Assembly (NCBI RefSeq): GCF_003025035.1
Contig: NZ_PYJN01000013.1
Span: 645,531-709,530 of the forward strand
Length of the DNA: 64,000 nt
Direction: 5' to 3'
Origin: Rhizobium sp. SEMIA4064
GTDB lineage: Bacteria > Pseudomonadota > Alphaproteobacteria > Rhizobiales > Rhizobiaceae
How positions within the stretch are numbered: position 1 is the first letter of the stretch; each line of letters opens with the position of its first letter. The notes beneath the pieces are model-generated. The model was not told where the DNA came from. It saw nothing but the letters and a program-made list of their open reading frames with translations, and did not search any database. Positions 48,076-57,014 of the stretch are shown here, piece by piece. Position numbers and translations under genes: made by a program.

Positions 48076-49482
48076 TCAACACTCGACGACATTCACCGCG
48101 AGGCCGCCCGTGGAGGTTTCCTTGTATTTCTCGCTCATGTCGTGGCCGGTCTGGCGCATGGTTTCGATGCAAGCGTCAAGCGGCACGAAATGCTGGCCGT
48201 CGCCTTTGATGGCGAGCGATGCGGCCGTCACCGCCTTGACGGCGCCGAGCGCGTTACGCTCGATGCAGGGCACCTGCACGAGGCCGGCGACGGGGTCGCA
48301 GGTCATGCCGAGATGGTGTTCCAGCGCAATCTCTGCAGCGTTTTCGATCTGCTCGGGCGTTGCGCCCATGACGGCGGCAAGCCCCGCAGCCGCCATCGCG
48401 GCCGCCGAGCCCACCTCGCCCTGACAGCCCACTTCGGCGCCGGAAATCGAGGCATTGTGCTTGATGATGCCGCCGACGGCGGCAGCGGTCAGTAGGTAAT
48501 TGCGGATGCCGTCCTGATCCCAATCCTCATGGAAATGCTGGTAGTAGCGGATCGTCGCGGGAATGACCCCGGCAGCACCATTGGTCGGCGCTGTGACCAC
48601 GCGCCCGCCCGCGGCATTCTCCTCGTTGACGGCCATGGCGTAGACGCTCAGCCAATCATTGGCGAGCAGCGGATTGATGCGGTTGCTGCGCCATTCTTCC
48701 TGCAGCTTGTCATGGATGGCGCGCGCCCGGCGGCGCACCTTCAGGCCGCCCGGCATGATGCCCTCGACCTTCAAGCCCCGATCGATACAGCTATTCATCG
48801 CCGCCCAGATGCGGTCGAGCCCGGCGTCGAGCTCTTCGCTGCTCATGCGCGTCTCTTCATTGGCGCGCTTCATCTGCGCGATCGAGAGACCGGAGCGCTC
48901 GGCCATTTCGAGCATCTGCTTGGCGGTGGAAAAGGGGAACGGAATTCGCTCGCCGGAGGAAGCCTTCTTCTTGTCGGCGCGCATCTGTTCGAGTTCGGTG
49001 TCGGTGACGACGAAGCCGCCGCCGACGGAATAATAGATGCGCTTGACGAGCAGGCGTTCATCCTTGTCGAAGGCGGAAAAGCTCATGCCGTTGGCATGGC
49101 CCGGCAGCGGCACCTTCTTGTCGAAGATCAGGTCGGTTTTCGGTTGGAATTGATAGGCCGGATGGCCCGGCGGCGTGATGCGCCCGCTGCGTTCCACCTC
49201 GTCGATGATGGCATCCATCCGGTCGGGGTCCACCGAATCGGGCCGCTCACCCATCAAACCGAGAATCACCGCCCTGCCCGTACCGTGCCCTATGCCGGTA
49301 TGGGCGAGCGAGCCGTGCAGGCTGACCTTGATCGAAGCGACATGCACGTTCGAGGACGGACGCGGCCATTCGCTTGACAGCACGAGGTCGAGGAAACGAT
49401 TGGCGGCCGACATCGGACCCATCGTGTGCGAACTGGAAGGCCCCACGCCGATCTTGAAAACATCGAAAACTGAAAGAAACAT
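48076..49482 (-). CDS. sdaA: L-serine ammonia-lyase (iron-sulfur, single chain)
   Basis: Deaminates L-serine to pyruvate and ammonia using a [4Fe-4S] cluster. It has 468 residues with both alpha and beta domains in one chain. N-terminal [20 protein letters not shown] is the beta-domain hallmark. The C-terminal alpha domain has [13 protein letters not shown] and the cluster cysteines in [39 protein letters not shown]. The start MFLSVFD at 49482 follows AGGAGGCACCAC. Confidence 0.95.
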   Translation of the reverse strand: MFLSVFDVFKIGVGPSSSHTMGPMSAANRFLDLVLSSEWPRPSSNVHVASIKVSLHGSLAHTGIGHGTGRAVILGLMGERPDSVDPDRMDAIIDEVERSGRITPPGHPAYQFQPKTDLIFDKKVPLPGHANGMSFSAFDKDERLLVKRIYYSVGGGFVVTDTELEQMRADKKKASSGERIPFPFSTAKQMLEMAERSGLSIAQMKRANEETRMSSEELDAGLDRIWAAMNSCIDRGLKVEGIMPGGLKVRRRARAIHDKLQEEWRSNRINPLLANDWLSVYAMAVNEENAAGGRVVTAPTNGAAGVIPATIRYYQHFHEDWDQDGIRNYLLTAAAVGGIIKHNASISGAEVGCQGEVGSAAAMAAAGLAAVMGATPEQIENAAEIALEHHLGMTCDPVAGLVQVPCIERNALGAVKAVTAASLAIKGDGQHFVPLDACIETMRQTGHDMSEKYKETSTGGLAVNVVEC

Positions 49483-49681
49483 GGACCTGTGGTGCCTCCT
49501 CGGCAAATCAGCAAACGGCGAAGCTACGCCATCGGAACAACCCCGCATAGCGATCGACCGACATCGGATTTCATGCCTGCGACATTACATGTAGGCACGA
49601 TGCTGCGCAAACATAAGGCCATTGCGCCCGAATGGCCGTACGCTACAGTCGCCGGCAAATAGACTTGGAGAATCTGCTTTC

Positions 49682-50374
49682 ATGACGACCGCCGACTATG
49701 TCGCTCTCGCCCTCTTCGTTCTTCTCTGGGCCGCGCACAACTGGATCATCAGTAGCGCCCGCTTCTTCAACCGCACCAGCCTGACGCTGGCAATGAATGA
49801 GCGCCGGCGCGAATGGATCTACAACTCGCTGCGCCGCGACCTTAAGATGATCGACACGCAGATTCTCTCCGGCCTGCAGAACGGCACCGGTTTCTTCGCC
49901 TCCACGTCGATCTTCGCCATTGGTAGCTGCTTCGCCTTGCTCGGCGCCACGGACAAGGTCAACGCCTTCTTCTCCGACCTTCCTTTTATCATCAACGGCG
50001 GCCGCACGGCATTCGAAATCAAGGTGGCGGGACTTGCCTGTCTGTTCGGCTATGCCTTCTTCAAATTCGGCTGGGCCTATCGCCTGTTCAACTATTGCAC
50101 CATCCTCTTCGGCTCCTTGCCGATGCTGGCAGATGCCGAACTCGATCCGGTGCGGGCCGAACGCGCCGCCGAGCGGGTGATCCGCATGAATGTCATCGCC
50201 GCGCGCAACTTCAATGCGGGTCTGAGAGCGATCTTCCTGTCGATCGGCTACCTCGGCTGGTTCCTCAGTCCCTATGTCTTCATCGTCACGACAGTCTTCA
50301 TCATCATCGTCCTGATCCGCCGGCAGTTTTTTTCCGATGCGCGTCTGGCCATCATGGATATCGATGTGCCATGA
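49682..50374 (+). CDS. DUF599-family membrane protein
   Basis: 230 residues with about four transmembrane helices. MTTADYVALALFVLLWAAHNWI starts the first helix. NERRREWIYNSLRRDLKMIDTQILSGLQNGTGFFASTSI at about residues 40-78 is the family core, and the C-terminal half has two more helices. The family is found across proteobacteria and its function is not known. It is divergent from sdaA with a 199-base gap that shows no clear regulatory site. Confidence 0.85.
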   Translation: MTTADYVALALFVLLWAAHNWIISSARFFNRTSLTLAMNERRREWIYNSLRRDLKMIDTQILSGLQNGTGFFASTSIFAIGSCFALLGATDKVNAFFSDLPFIINGGRTAFEIKVAGLACLFGYAFFKFGWAYRLFNYCTILFGSLPMLADAELDPVRAERAAERVIRMNVIAARNFNAGLRAIFLSIGYLGWFLSPYVFIVTTVFIIIVLIRRQFFSDARLAIMDIDVP

Positions 50375-50440
50375 CATCGCCACGCCGGCGCTATCAAGTC
50401 GGCGGTCAAGATTTAAATTCATGCCTGGAAGGACCTGCCA

Positions 50441-51430
50441 ATGGCCGTTATCGCCGAGAGCATCGATGCGCCGCAGAAGATGCCCCGCATCGGCATTCTG
50501 GATACGGCCCGCGGCATCGCGCTTCTGGCGATGGCGAGCTATCATTGCACCTGGGATTTCGAGTTTTTCGGCTATCTCGAACCGGGCACGGCGGAGACCG
50601 GCTGGCTGAAAATTTACGCCCGCGCCATTGCGAGCACTTTCTTGTTTCTGGCCGGCTTCAGCCTTGTGCTTGCCAACACGCCTGAAATTCGCTGGCGCCC
50701 CTATTTCAAGCGCCTCGGCATGATCGTCGCCGCTGCGGTAGCGATCTCCGTCGTCACCTTCATCGGCATGCGCGACGAATGGATATTCTTCGGCATCCTT
50801 CACAGCATCGCCGCCGCCAGCATTATCGGCCTGCTCTTCCTGCGCCTGCCGGCTTTCGCAACGCTGCTGATAGCAGTGCTGCTTGGCGCCGGCATTATCG
50901 TCGACAATGTCATTGCTCCGCTTTCGCTGCATTCCGCTGTGTTCGACCAGCCCTGGCTCTACTGGCTCGGCTTGTCGGATAACCTGCCGCGCTCGAACGA
51001 CTACGTACCGGTCTTCCCCTGGCTGACGCCATTCCTCTTTGGGCTCGGTATCGCCCAACTGGCCCTATCCTTGGGATGGCTGCGGTCATTGGCGAAGCTC
51101 GGCCCTGGCCGCAACCTGATCGCCCGCATCGGCCGCCACAGCCTGGCTTTCTACCTTGTCCACCAGCCGGTGCTCTTCGGTCTCGTTTACCTTCTGTCGC
51201 TGGTCGCGCCCGCGCCGGCCCCTGATCCCACGCTTACCTATCTCAGGCAATGCCAGGCCTCTTGCGTGCGATCCGGCAGCGAAACCATGTGCCGCAGCTT
51301 CTGCCAATGCACGCTTGATAAATTACAGGCGCAAAACCTCTTTTCGCCCCTGGAATCCGGGGCAATCAAAGCAGATAGCGATGAACGAATAAACCGAATC
51401 GCGTTACAGTGCTCGGAGCAAGCGCAATGA
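50441..51430 (+). CDS. DUF1624/heparan-alpha-glucosaminide N-acetyltransferase-like membrane protein with Cys-rich tail
   Basis: 329 residues and about seven membrane helices. IGILDTARGIALLAMASYHCTWDFEFFG at residues 17-44 with the family His is characteristic of the DUF1624 (YeiB/HGSNAT-like) acyltransferase fold. After the last helix (near 260) a soluble tail of about 70 residues carries six cysteines in CQASC, CRSFCQC and LQC, which could form disulfides outside or bind metal. The role of the tail is unknown. The next gene starts 12 bases later. Confidence 0.8.
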   Translation: MAVIAESIDAPQKMPRIGILDTARGIALLAMASYHCTWDFEFFGYLEPGTAETGWLKIYARAIASTFLFLAGFSLVLANTPEIRWRPYFKRLGMIVAAAVAISVVTFIGMRDEWIFFGILHSIAAASIIGLLFLRLPAFATLLIAVLLGAGIIVDNVIAPLSLHSAVFDQPWLYWLGLSDNLPRSNDYVPVFPWLTPFLFGLGIAQLALSLGWLRSLAKLGPGRNLIARIGRHSLAFYLVHQPVLFGLVYLLSLVAPAPAPDPTLTYLRQCQASCVRSGSETMCRSFCQCTLDKLQAQNLFSPLESGAIKADSDERINRIALQCSEQAQ

Positions 51431-51442
51431 CAGGGTTATTCT

Positions 51443-51916
51443 ATGAATGCCTATCGTTCCAAGTCGCTGAGTTTTCCATGGCCGCCTTTAATTTATAGTC
51501 TTACAGTTATAGCAGCGCTTTACTTGAATGAAGATTATCCCGTGCGGCTGCCCTATCTTGGGGCTGTCATCGCTTGGGGCATGGGCGCCCTTTTGACGAT
51601 TGCTGCGGTCACCTTGAATGTTTGGGCAGTGAAGACGCTGTTCGAAAGCCGCACGACCGTGTTGACGCAGCGCTGCACGGCGCATCTGGTGACCAAGGGC
51701 CCGTTCCGCTTCACCCGCAACCCCACCTATCTTGGCTACAGCCTGCTGACGGCAGGCCTCGGCCTGATGATCGGCAATCTCTGGTTCGTCGCCATGGCCG
51801 CCGTAGCGGCGGCGCTGACCACACCGCTGGTCATCCGCTGCGAGGAAATGCACCTGCTCTCCCGCTTCGGCTGCGAATTTGAGTTCTATTGCAAGCGTAC
51901 GCGGCGCTGGATCTGA
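51443..51916 (+). CDS. Isoprenylcysteine carboxyl methyltransferase-family (ICMT/PEMT-like) protein
   Basis: 157 residues, four membrane helices. The conserved end of the family is clear: LVTKGPFRFTRNPTYLGYSLLTAGL near residues 88-112 and EEMHLLSRFGCEFEFYCKRTRRW at the C-terminus with the GXXXEXYXXXTXR-like pattern. These bacterial proteins probably methylate small lipids or quinols, and the substrate is unknown. It is coupled to the DUF1624 gene. Confidence 0.85.
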   Translation: MNAYRSKSLSFPWPPLIYSLTVIAALYLNEDYPVRLPYLGAVIAWGMGALLTIAAVTLNVWAVKTLFESRTTVLTQRCTAHLVTKGPFRFTRNPTYLGYSLLTAGLGLMIGNLWFVAMAAVAAALTTPLVIRCEEMHLLSRFGCEFEFYCKRTRRWI

Positions 51917-51942
51917 AAGCGGGAGGTGCCCGCAGTCGCTGC

Positions 51943-52392
51943 TTATCGGTATTCAGCGAGGAGTAAAATCCGACCGATCTTTGTTCTCGTACGTTGCACG
52001 AGATCCATCGCGACTGAATCATTTTCACCGGCATAAAGATCGAATTCACGACCTTTTTTCCCATCAGAAACCCCTTCCAGCCGGGTCGATGTTTTCCAAG
52101 CCCGAAAAGAGCAGCCGAGGTCACCGCACCGGACGCTGATGTCGCCCGCCAAATATCGATTCGAATCGATGGTAACGCTTAGCTGAACGTGAGTGTCCTG
52201 ATTGTCGATAAGCAGGCAGCGAACATGAATTTGGCAATCGAGTTGGCCATAGATCGCATCCTTGCCGTCCAGCAAAAGGGCGTAGGCAACCGGGATATCG
52301 GCATTGTCGTTATCGGCCGCTTGAGTATTCCCGACATTGAACGGAACGAGCGCGATGCCCATCGCGAAGACGAAGCTAAACCTTGCCGCCAT
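51943..52392 (-). CDS. Secreted hypothetical protein
   Basis: 149 residues with a signal peptide (FSFVFAMGIALVPFNVGNTQA, cleavage about residue 25). Four cysteines (LDCQIHVRCLL, VRCGDLGCSF) suggest two disulfides in a small periplasmic beta fold. No family recognised. It stands alone between the ICMT-like gene (convergent) and a 94-base gap to the MerR gene. Confidence 0.65.
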   Translation of the reverse strand: MAARFSFVFAMGIALVPFNVGNTQAADNDNADIPVAYALLLDGKDAIYGQLDCQIHVRCLLIDNQDTHVQLSVTIDSNRYLAGDISVRCGDLGCSFRAWKTSTRLEGVSDGKKGREFDLYAGENDSVAMDLVQRTRTKIGRILLLAEYR

Positions 52393-52486
52393 ACGCCATA
52401 ACCTTCTGTGAATGCTCGGTTATCTACAAAGCATTCTCGTTAGAATTGTGGCGGCGATGATGTGCCTTATGCTTTGACGGTAGTAA

Positions 52487-52876
52487 TCAGGTCCCCACAC
52501 CAATCTCAGCCAGGCGGCCGAGGCAGGCTTCTTCGACATTGTCGAGTTCGGTCAGCGTGTCTTCGATATCCTTGCGCTTCTGGCGCAGTTCCTCGCGCTT
52601 TTCGTCGACGCGCTTCATCAGGAGCTTCAACTGGCCGATCTCGCCTGGCGGCTCCTTATAGACCTGAATGATCTCGCGGATTTCGGCGATGGTGAAGCCG
52701 ATGCGGCGGCCGCGCAGGATTTCCTGGATCAGACGGCGGTCGGCTGGCCGGAAAAGGCGCGTGCGGCCCCTGCGCTCGGGATGGATAAGACCTTCATCCT
52801 CGTAGAAACGCAATGTGCGGGTGGAAACGCCGAATTCCCGCGTCAGCTCCGTTATGCTATAAAACCTGTCCAACAA
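52487..52876 (-). CDS. MerR-family transcriptional regulator
   Basis: 129 residues. The N-terminal helix-turn-helix is YSITELTREFGVSTRTLRFYEDEGLIHPERRGRTRLF at residues 6-42, then a dimerisation coiled coil (LMKRVDEKREELRQKRKDIEDTL). It lacks effector cysteines, so it is not a classical metal sensor. The start is a TTG at 52876 (a second TTG follows at once); the family does begin a few residues before YSI. A dyad operator candidate lies directly upstream, so it probably regulates itself. Confidence 0.9.
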   Translation of the reverse strand: MLDRFYSITELTREFGVSTRTLRFYEDEGLIHPERRGRTRLFRPADRRLIQEILRGRRIGFTIAEIREIIQVYKEPPGEIGQLKLLMKRVDEKREELRQKRKDIEDTLTELDNVEEACLGRLAEIGVGT

Positions 52877-52907
52877 TAGTCCGCCTCTCTGGTCCAGGGC
52901 CTATAAT

Positions 52908-52931
52908 ATTGACTTTTACGTAATAGTCAAT
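52908..52931 (-). promoter_or_regulatory. MerR-type operator/promoter of the MerR-family gene
   Basis: An inverted repeat ATTGACT-N10-AGTCAAT (52908-52931) lies 32 bases before the MerR gene. On the minus strand TTGACT (-35) is followed after 19 bases by TATAGG (-10); a long 19-bp spacer with the operator inside is typical for MerR activators. The centre reads TTACGTAA. Confidence 0.55.
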
Positions 52932-52986
52932 TTCAGCCCGGCGGCGACGGACTTTCGATCTTCAAAGATGCCTTGAATTCAAAGGC

Positions 52987-54414
52987 CTAGCGGCCTAAGT
53001 GAATGGAAAACCACCAGGTTGCCAGACCCAGGAACGAAAAATATCCCGTACAATCCGTGACCGTAGTGACGAATGCCGACGAGGCAATGGCTGGGTCAGC
53101 GCCGAATCGGTGCAGCACCAAGGGCAGCAGGATACCGCCAAGGGCGGCCGCGACGAGATTGATGATCATTGCCGCGCCGATGACGATGCCGAGCTGGAAA
53201 TCATGGAACCAGAAGGTAGCGATCGCACCCATGATGATCGCGAAGAGGATGCCGTTGAGAAAGCCGACGCCCGCCTCTCTCCGGATGACGCGGAAGGCAT
53301 TGTAGATGTCGAGGTCGCCGGTTGCGAGCGCGCGCACGGTAACCGTCATCGTCTGTGTGCCGGCATTGCCGCCCATCGAGGCGACGATCGGCATCAGCAC
53401 GGCAAGCGCAACCATTTTCTCGATAGCACCGTCGAAGACATCGATAATGCTGGATGCAAGTATCGCCGTGATCAGATTGACCGCCAGCCAGACAAAGCGT
53501 GAGCGCACCGTAGAGGTGATATTGTCGGACAGCTCTTCGTCGCCGACGCCGCCCAGGCGCTTGATGTCTTCGTCCGCCTCTTCATGGATGACGTCGACCA
53601 CGTCGTCGATGGTCAATACACCGACGAGGCGGTCGTTTTCGTCGACGACAGCGGCAGACAGCAGGTCATATTGTTCGAAGACCTGCGCGGCCTCTTCCTG
53701 GTCCATCACGGCCGGAATCGGATGCGAGGTCTCGCGCATGATGCTCTCGACCTTCGTCTGCCGCTTGGCCCGCAAGATGCGGTCGAGATCGACGCTGCCG
53801 AGCAGCTTGAAAGTCGGATCGATGACGAAGATCTGGGTGAAGGCTTCCGGAAGCCCCTCCTCTTCGCGCATGTAGTCGATCGTCTGGCCGACCGTCCAGA
53901 ACGGCGGCACGGCGACGAATTCCGTCTGCATGCGGCGGCCGGCTGAACTCTCGGGATAATCGAGGGCGCGCCGCAGCCGCACGCGCTCGGTGAACGGCAG
54001 TTGCGAGAGGATCTCGTCACGGTCTTCCTGGTCCAGGTCTTCGAGAATGTAGACGGCATCGTCCGAATCGAGCTCGCCGATGCCGGCGGCGATCTGGTCG
54101 TTCGGCAACTGGTCGACGATCTCCATACGGATCGCGTCGTCCACTTGCGTCAGCGCCGTCATATCGAAGTCGTCGCCGAGCAATTGCACCAGGGCCAAAC
54201 GTTGATCGGCAGGCAGCGATTCCAAGAGGTCGCCGAGCTCCGATTCGTGCAGCCGGACGACATTTTGTTGCAGGAACGGAGTGTCGCCTCGCTCGATGGC
54301 GTCGTTGACCTCGGTCAGGAAATCGGAGCGGACAACACCGTCCTCGTCGTAGATGTCTGGATTGGTTTTCGTGGAGGCGTTGCGAGTGCGTTCGTCTTCG
54401 TCGGTCGTCGTCAT
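52987..54414 (-). CDS. mgtE: Magnesium transporter MgtE
   Basis: 475 residues, the normal size of the family. The N-terminal superhelical domain (LHESELGDLLESLPADQRLALVQLL), a CBS pair at about 145-270 (IMRETSHPIPAVMDQEEAAQVFEQYDLLSAAVVDENDRLVGVLTIDDVV), and five C-terminal membrane helices beginning RFVWLAVNLITAILASSIID. The Mg2+ pore region PIVASMGGNAGTQTMTV is conserved. The ATG has GGGAGG six bases upstream. Confidence 0.95.
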   Translation of the reverse strand: MTTTDEDERTRNASTKTNPDIYDEDGVVRSDFLTEVNDAIERGDTPFLQQNVVRLHESELGDLLESLPADQRLALVQLLGDDFDMTALTQVDDAIRMEIVDQLPNDQIAAGIGELDSDDAVYILEDLDQEDRDEILSQLPFTERVRLRRALDYPESSAGRRMQTEFVAVPPFWTVGQTIDYMREEEGLPEAFTQIFVIDPTFKLLGSVDLDRILRAKRQTKVESIMRETSHPIPAVMDQEEAAQVFEQYDLLSAAVVDENDRLVGVLTIDDVVDVIHEEADEDIKRLGGVGDEELSDNITSTVRSRFVWLAVNLITAILASSIIDVFDGAIEKMVALAVLMPIVASMGGNAGTQTMTVTVRALATGDLDIYNAFRVIRREAGVGFLNGILFAIIMGAIATFWFHDFQLGIVIGAAMIINLVAAALGGILLPLVLHRFGADPAIASSAFVTTVTDCTGYFSFLGLATWWFSIHLGR

Positions 54415-54590
54415 TTGCCGCCTCCCTTCTTGCTTCTGTTCAAGGAGAATGACGGCAAAAAGCTGATTGTCAACAATTGGATAGGCGGGAAAGCTAACAA
54501 TTTGTATCGCGTCTGTAAGACGGTGGCGCCCGCGGCGTCTTGCCCCTATCCTTAGGCCGCGAACATGTCGTCCCGTTAACAGAGAGTGCC

Positions 54591-55085
54591 GTGTCAGTCC
54601 GTCCCATTATCCGCTTCCCCGACCCCTTGTTGAAAACAGCCTGCGCTCCTGTCACCGTCTTCGACGACGGCTTGCACGGGCTCGCCGCCGATCTCCTGGA
54701 TACCATGCGCGCCGCCCCCGGCGTCGGAATCACCGCCGCCCATATCGGCGTGCTTCAGCGCGTCACCGTGATCGAACTCAGCCGCGAGGACGGGGCTTGC
54801 ACCTATATCAATCCGGAGATTATCTGGTTTTCCGAGGAGACGATGCGGCACATGGAGGGCAGCGTCTCCATGCCCGGCCTTACGGACGAGATCGTCAGGC
54901 CGAAAGCGATCCGCTTTCGCTATCAGGATATCGACGGTCACACTCACGAGGCCGAAGCCGAAGGCTTTCTTGCCATCTGCATCCAGCATGAAGTCGACCA
55001 GCTCGACGGTCTGTTCTGGCTGCAGCGGCTTTCGAAATTGAAGCGCGACCGGCTGGTGAAGAAATGGGAAAAAGCGAAGGCCTGA
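54591..55085 (+). CDS. Peptide-deformylase-like protein, metal ligands replaced (probably not a deformylase)
   Basis: 164 residues of the peptide deformylase fold. Motif 1 is GVGITAAHIG (residues 44-53; the usual Gln is His). Motif 2 is EGSVSMPG where canonical EGCLS has the metal Cys (here Ser91). Motif 3 is QHEVDQLDG where HExxH ends in Gln137 instead of His. Two of the three metal ligands are therefore lost. The fold elsewhere is intact, so it is a real protein with another role or an inactive paralogue. The start is a GTG (54591), because upstream codons do not resemble the family. Confidence 0.88.
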   Translation: MSVRPIIRFPDPLLKTACAPVTVFDDGLHGLAADLLDTMRAAPGVGITAAHIGVLQRVTVIELSREDGACTYINPEIIWFSEETMRHMEGSVSMPGLTDEIVRPKAIRFRYQDIDGHTHEAEAEGFLAICIQHEVDQLDGLFWLQRLSKLKRDRLVKKWEKAKA

Positions 55086-55129
55086 TCCCCCGTCCCCATG
55101 CAAATGTGTCTGCGTATCAATGTCCGCAC

Positions 55130-55160
55130 ATAAAAATGCGGGCGCCCTTGAGGCGCCCGC
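55130..55160 (-). terminator. Terminator downstream of the secreted two-repeat protein gene
   Basis: A perfect 9-bp GC-rich stem (GCGGGCGCC at 55138-55146, GGCGCCCGC at 55152-55160), followed on the minus strand by ATTTTTATG. It lies 25 bases past the stop of the 55186-55713 gene and can also halt the convergent deformylase-like transcript. Confidence 0.7.
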
Positions 55161-55185
55161 CGGATTGTCTGCATGAAGCGGCAGA

Positions 55186-55713
55186 TTAGCCCTTGAGCTT
55201 GGTGTTGCAGAGGCTGTAATAGCCGCCGCCCTTCTGGATCCACTTCAGGCCGTTAAGCGTGTTCTTGGCCTTGTTGTCGTTGTAGGCGTCGACGCAGGTG
55301 TGGAAGCGGCCCTTGCCGGGCGTTTCGCTTGCATACTTCGGATCGACAGCCTTCGGGAAGGTTACGCCAGCCGGCGCTGCAGTCGTTGCCTTCGGCGGCT
55401 CCTTGGCCGGCGGGTTGGCGGCATCCGGCTCATCGGTAGCAGGCTTGGCAGCCGCCGTCGTCTTGGCGGTGGTGGTGGTCTTTGCCGGCGCAGTGGTCGT
55501 CGGTGCCGTGGTGGCAGCACTTGCGTCAGCAGCGCACTGCGAAGCACGGAAATCATTCCACGTCTGGCCGTTCAGGGTGCCGGCTTGCTTGGCGGCCTGA
55601 TACTTGGTGCTGCACTCTTTCATGGTCAGCGCAGAAGCCGGTGATGAGAGGGCCATCGAGCCCACAACTGCAAGAGACGCAAAAGACATCAACAGGATGG
55701 CACGACTGGTCAT
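55186..55713 (-). CDS. Secreted protein with two PsiF-like Cys motifs and Thr/Ala-rich linker
   Basis: 175 residues. Signal peptide 1-29 (FASLAVVGSMALSSPASA). Two similar Cys-bracketed units: ECSTKYQAAKQAGTLNGQTW...C at about 33-60, and TCVDAYNDNKAKNTLNGLKW...C near the end, joined by a 70-residue Thr/Ala/Pro/Lys linker. The units recall the PsiF repeat. It is probably a periplasmic or surface protein of unknown function. ATG 55713 has GGAGGA upstream. Confidence 0.72.
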   Translation of the reverse strand: MTSRAILLMSFASLAVVGSMALSSPASALTMKECSTKYQAAKQAGTLNGQTWNDFRASQCAADASAATTAPTTTAPAKTTTTAKTTAAAKPATDEPDAANPPAKEPPKATTAAPAGVTFPKAVDPKYASETPGKGRFHTCVDAYNDNKAKNTLNGLKWIQKGGGYYSLCNTKLKG

Positions 55714-56066
55714 TGGCAAATCCTCCGCTCTATGACGAATGTCGAAACTATTAATCATCCCGCCCTTTCGATTGTCAATTGACGCACGAGTCGTGGGCGA
55801 GCAACGACACCATATGGGGAAGAACATGAACGGTAACTGTACGGAAATATCTATCGAAGATGGTATCATCCTCTGATGTGCAACTCTCAAAGGACGCGGC
55901 GGCGCCGATCGCCGGCAGGAGATGCCCAAATGATCGGCGAGACGAAACACCATCTGCCGCACCGCCGTTAACCTCGTCCATCAACCAATTTCGGAGGTTT
56001 CGATTGCGGCTACATTAACCGAATAGTAACCATCTTTCTTATTGCAAGCTTAGAGATGGAATACGA
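55714..56066. other. Intergenic region upstream of the two-repeat secreted protein
   Basis: About 350 bases between two divergent genes. It contains a GTCAATTGAC palindrome around 55771-55780, on the minus-strand promoter side. The rest shows no gene, repeat or hairpin that I can support. Confidence 0.35.
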
Positions 56067-56240
56067 ATGCCGCCTATTGAAATTCCTTTTGAATACAAAA
56101 TCGAAACAAAAGAAGTGCGATTTGGCCGTTGGATCTATGTCATTCATTTGAACGAGGACAGAAGCCGGCCCAGCAGAAAATTTCGAACGCAGGAAGCTGC
56201 ACTCGACGACGCTTACGAGATGCTCTCTTATATGCTCTGA
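56067..56240 (+). CDS. Small hypothetical protein (57 residues)
   Basis: A 57-residue frame starting MPPIEIPFEYKIETKEV and ending RTQEAALDDAYEMLSYML. It has a plausible AGAGATGGA ribosome site 4-12 bases before the ATG, and the C-terminal amphipathic helix with a preceding beta pattern looks like a real small domain. It lies in a region with no other gene on either strand. No family recognised. Confidence 0.5.
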   Translation: MPPIEIPFEYKIETKEVRFGRWIYVIHLNEDRSRPSRKFRTQEAALDDAYEMLSYML

Positions 56241-56322
56241 TCCATTATCGCGTCCGTACTCTGTGAGGATTCGAGAGAATGTTTTTGTCAAAAGGTTCCA
56301 ATTGGTCTGGGCAGTAACACCG

Positions 56323-56805
56323 GTGCGAAAAAACCTGTCTCTTTTGTTTTTTATGGTGCTCTTGGCATTCAGCGCAACGTCCCAGGCCGCCACGGGAGAT
56401 GACACGTCCTATAGACAGGATTCATCTGCCCGTGCGAGTGCCGCGCATCGCTTCCGGGCCACCCTACCGACAAGAGAGGGGCAAGTTTTTGCGGTCGATT
56501 CCGGCAAAGTCTGGTGCACCGGGAAATCTTCAAGGTTTCAGCACGACCAAGCGGTCTTCCCCGTCTTCTGCTCCGGCAATGAAATCGGCTCGGCAAAAGC
56601 GACCGTTAAGTGGGTACGCACTGGCACGTATCCCGAAGCCGAAATGAAGGTTGATTTTGCTGACGGCAAATCGCTTGGCTACAGTATTAGACGCGGCGCA
56701 AGCCCAAGGACCGCTTCCCAAGGCGTGCGCTGCACCGCCTGCTATAGGTGGCACAGGGGTTGCCTTGGCACTTTTGTGACTCGTCCGCATTTGTTGTGCG
56801 GATAG
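56323..56805 (+). CDS. Secreted hypothetical protein
   Basis: 160 residues when started at GTG 56323, which puts a normal signal peptide (NLSLLFFMVLLAFSATSQA) at the N-terminus; an upstream GTG at 56263 adds 20 residues. The mature part has a beta pattern (FAVDSGKVWCTGKSSRFQ, PVFCSGNEIGSAKATVKWVR) and two Cys that could pair; the last 25 residues are Cys-rich and irregular. No family recognised. Confidence 0.55.
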   Translation: MRKNLSLLFFMVLLAFSATSQAATGDDTSYRQDSSARASAAHRFRATLPTREGQVFAVDSGKVWCTGKSSRFQHDQAVFPVFCSGNEIGSAKATVKWVRTGTYPEAEMKVDFADGKSLGYSIRRGASPRTASQGVRCTACYRWHRGCLGTFVTRPHLLCG

Positions 56806-56985
56806 AATCAGGCCCGCCCTGGAGCCGAACGTGCTCCACAGGGAATGTAGGACACTGAAGCAGCGGCAGAAGACGAATTCGGCACGTCGAATCAAATCCG
56901 GAACGCTGAAAACTTGCACTTGGAGCAATCGAGAGGGTCAATGTGTCCCAAGCATTGTTCTAACGCGGGACACCGAACGCCAGAA

Positions 56986-57014
56986 AGCAAAAAACCCGCC
57001 GAAGCGGGTTTTCT
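56986..57014 (-). terminator. Rho-independent terminator after tRNA-Leu
   Basis: AACCCGC and GCGGGTT arms around 56994-57010 with a CGAA/TTCG loop. On the minus strand they are followed by TTTTTTGC. It sits immediately 3' of the tRNA gene. Confidence 0.8.
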
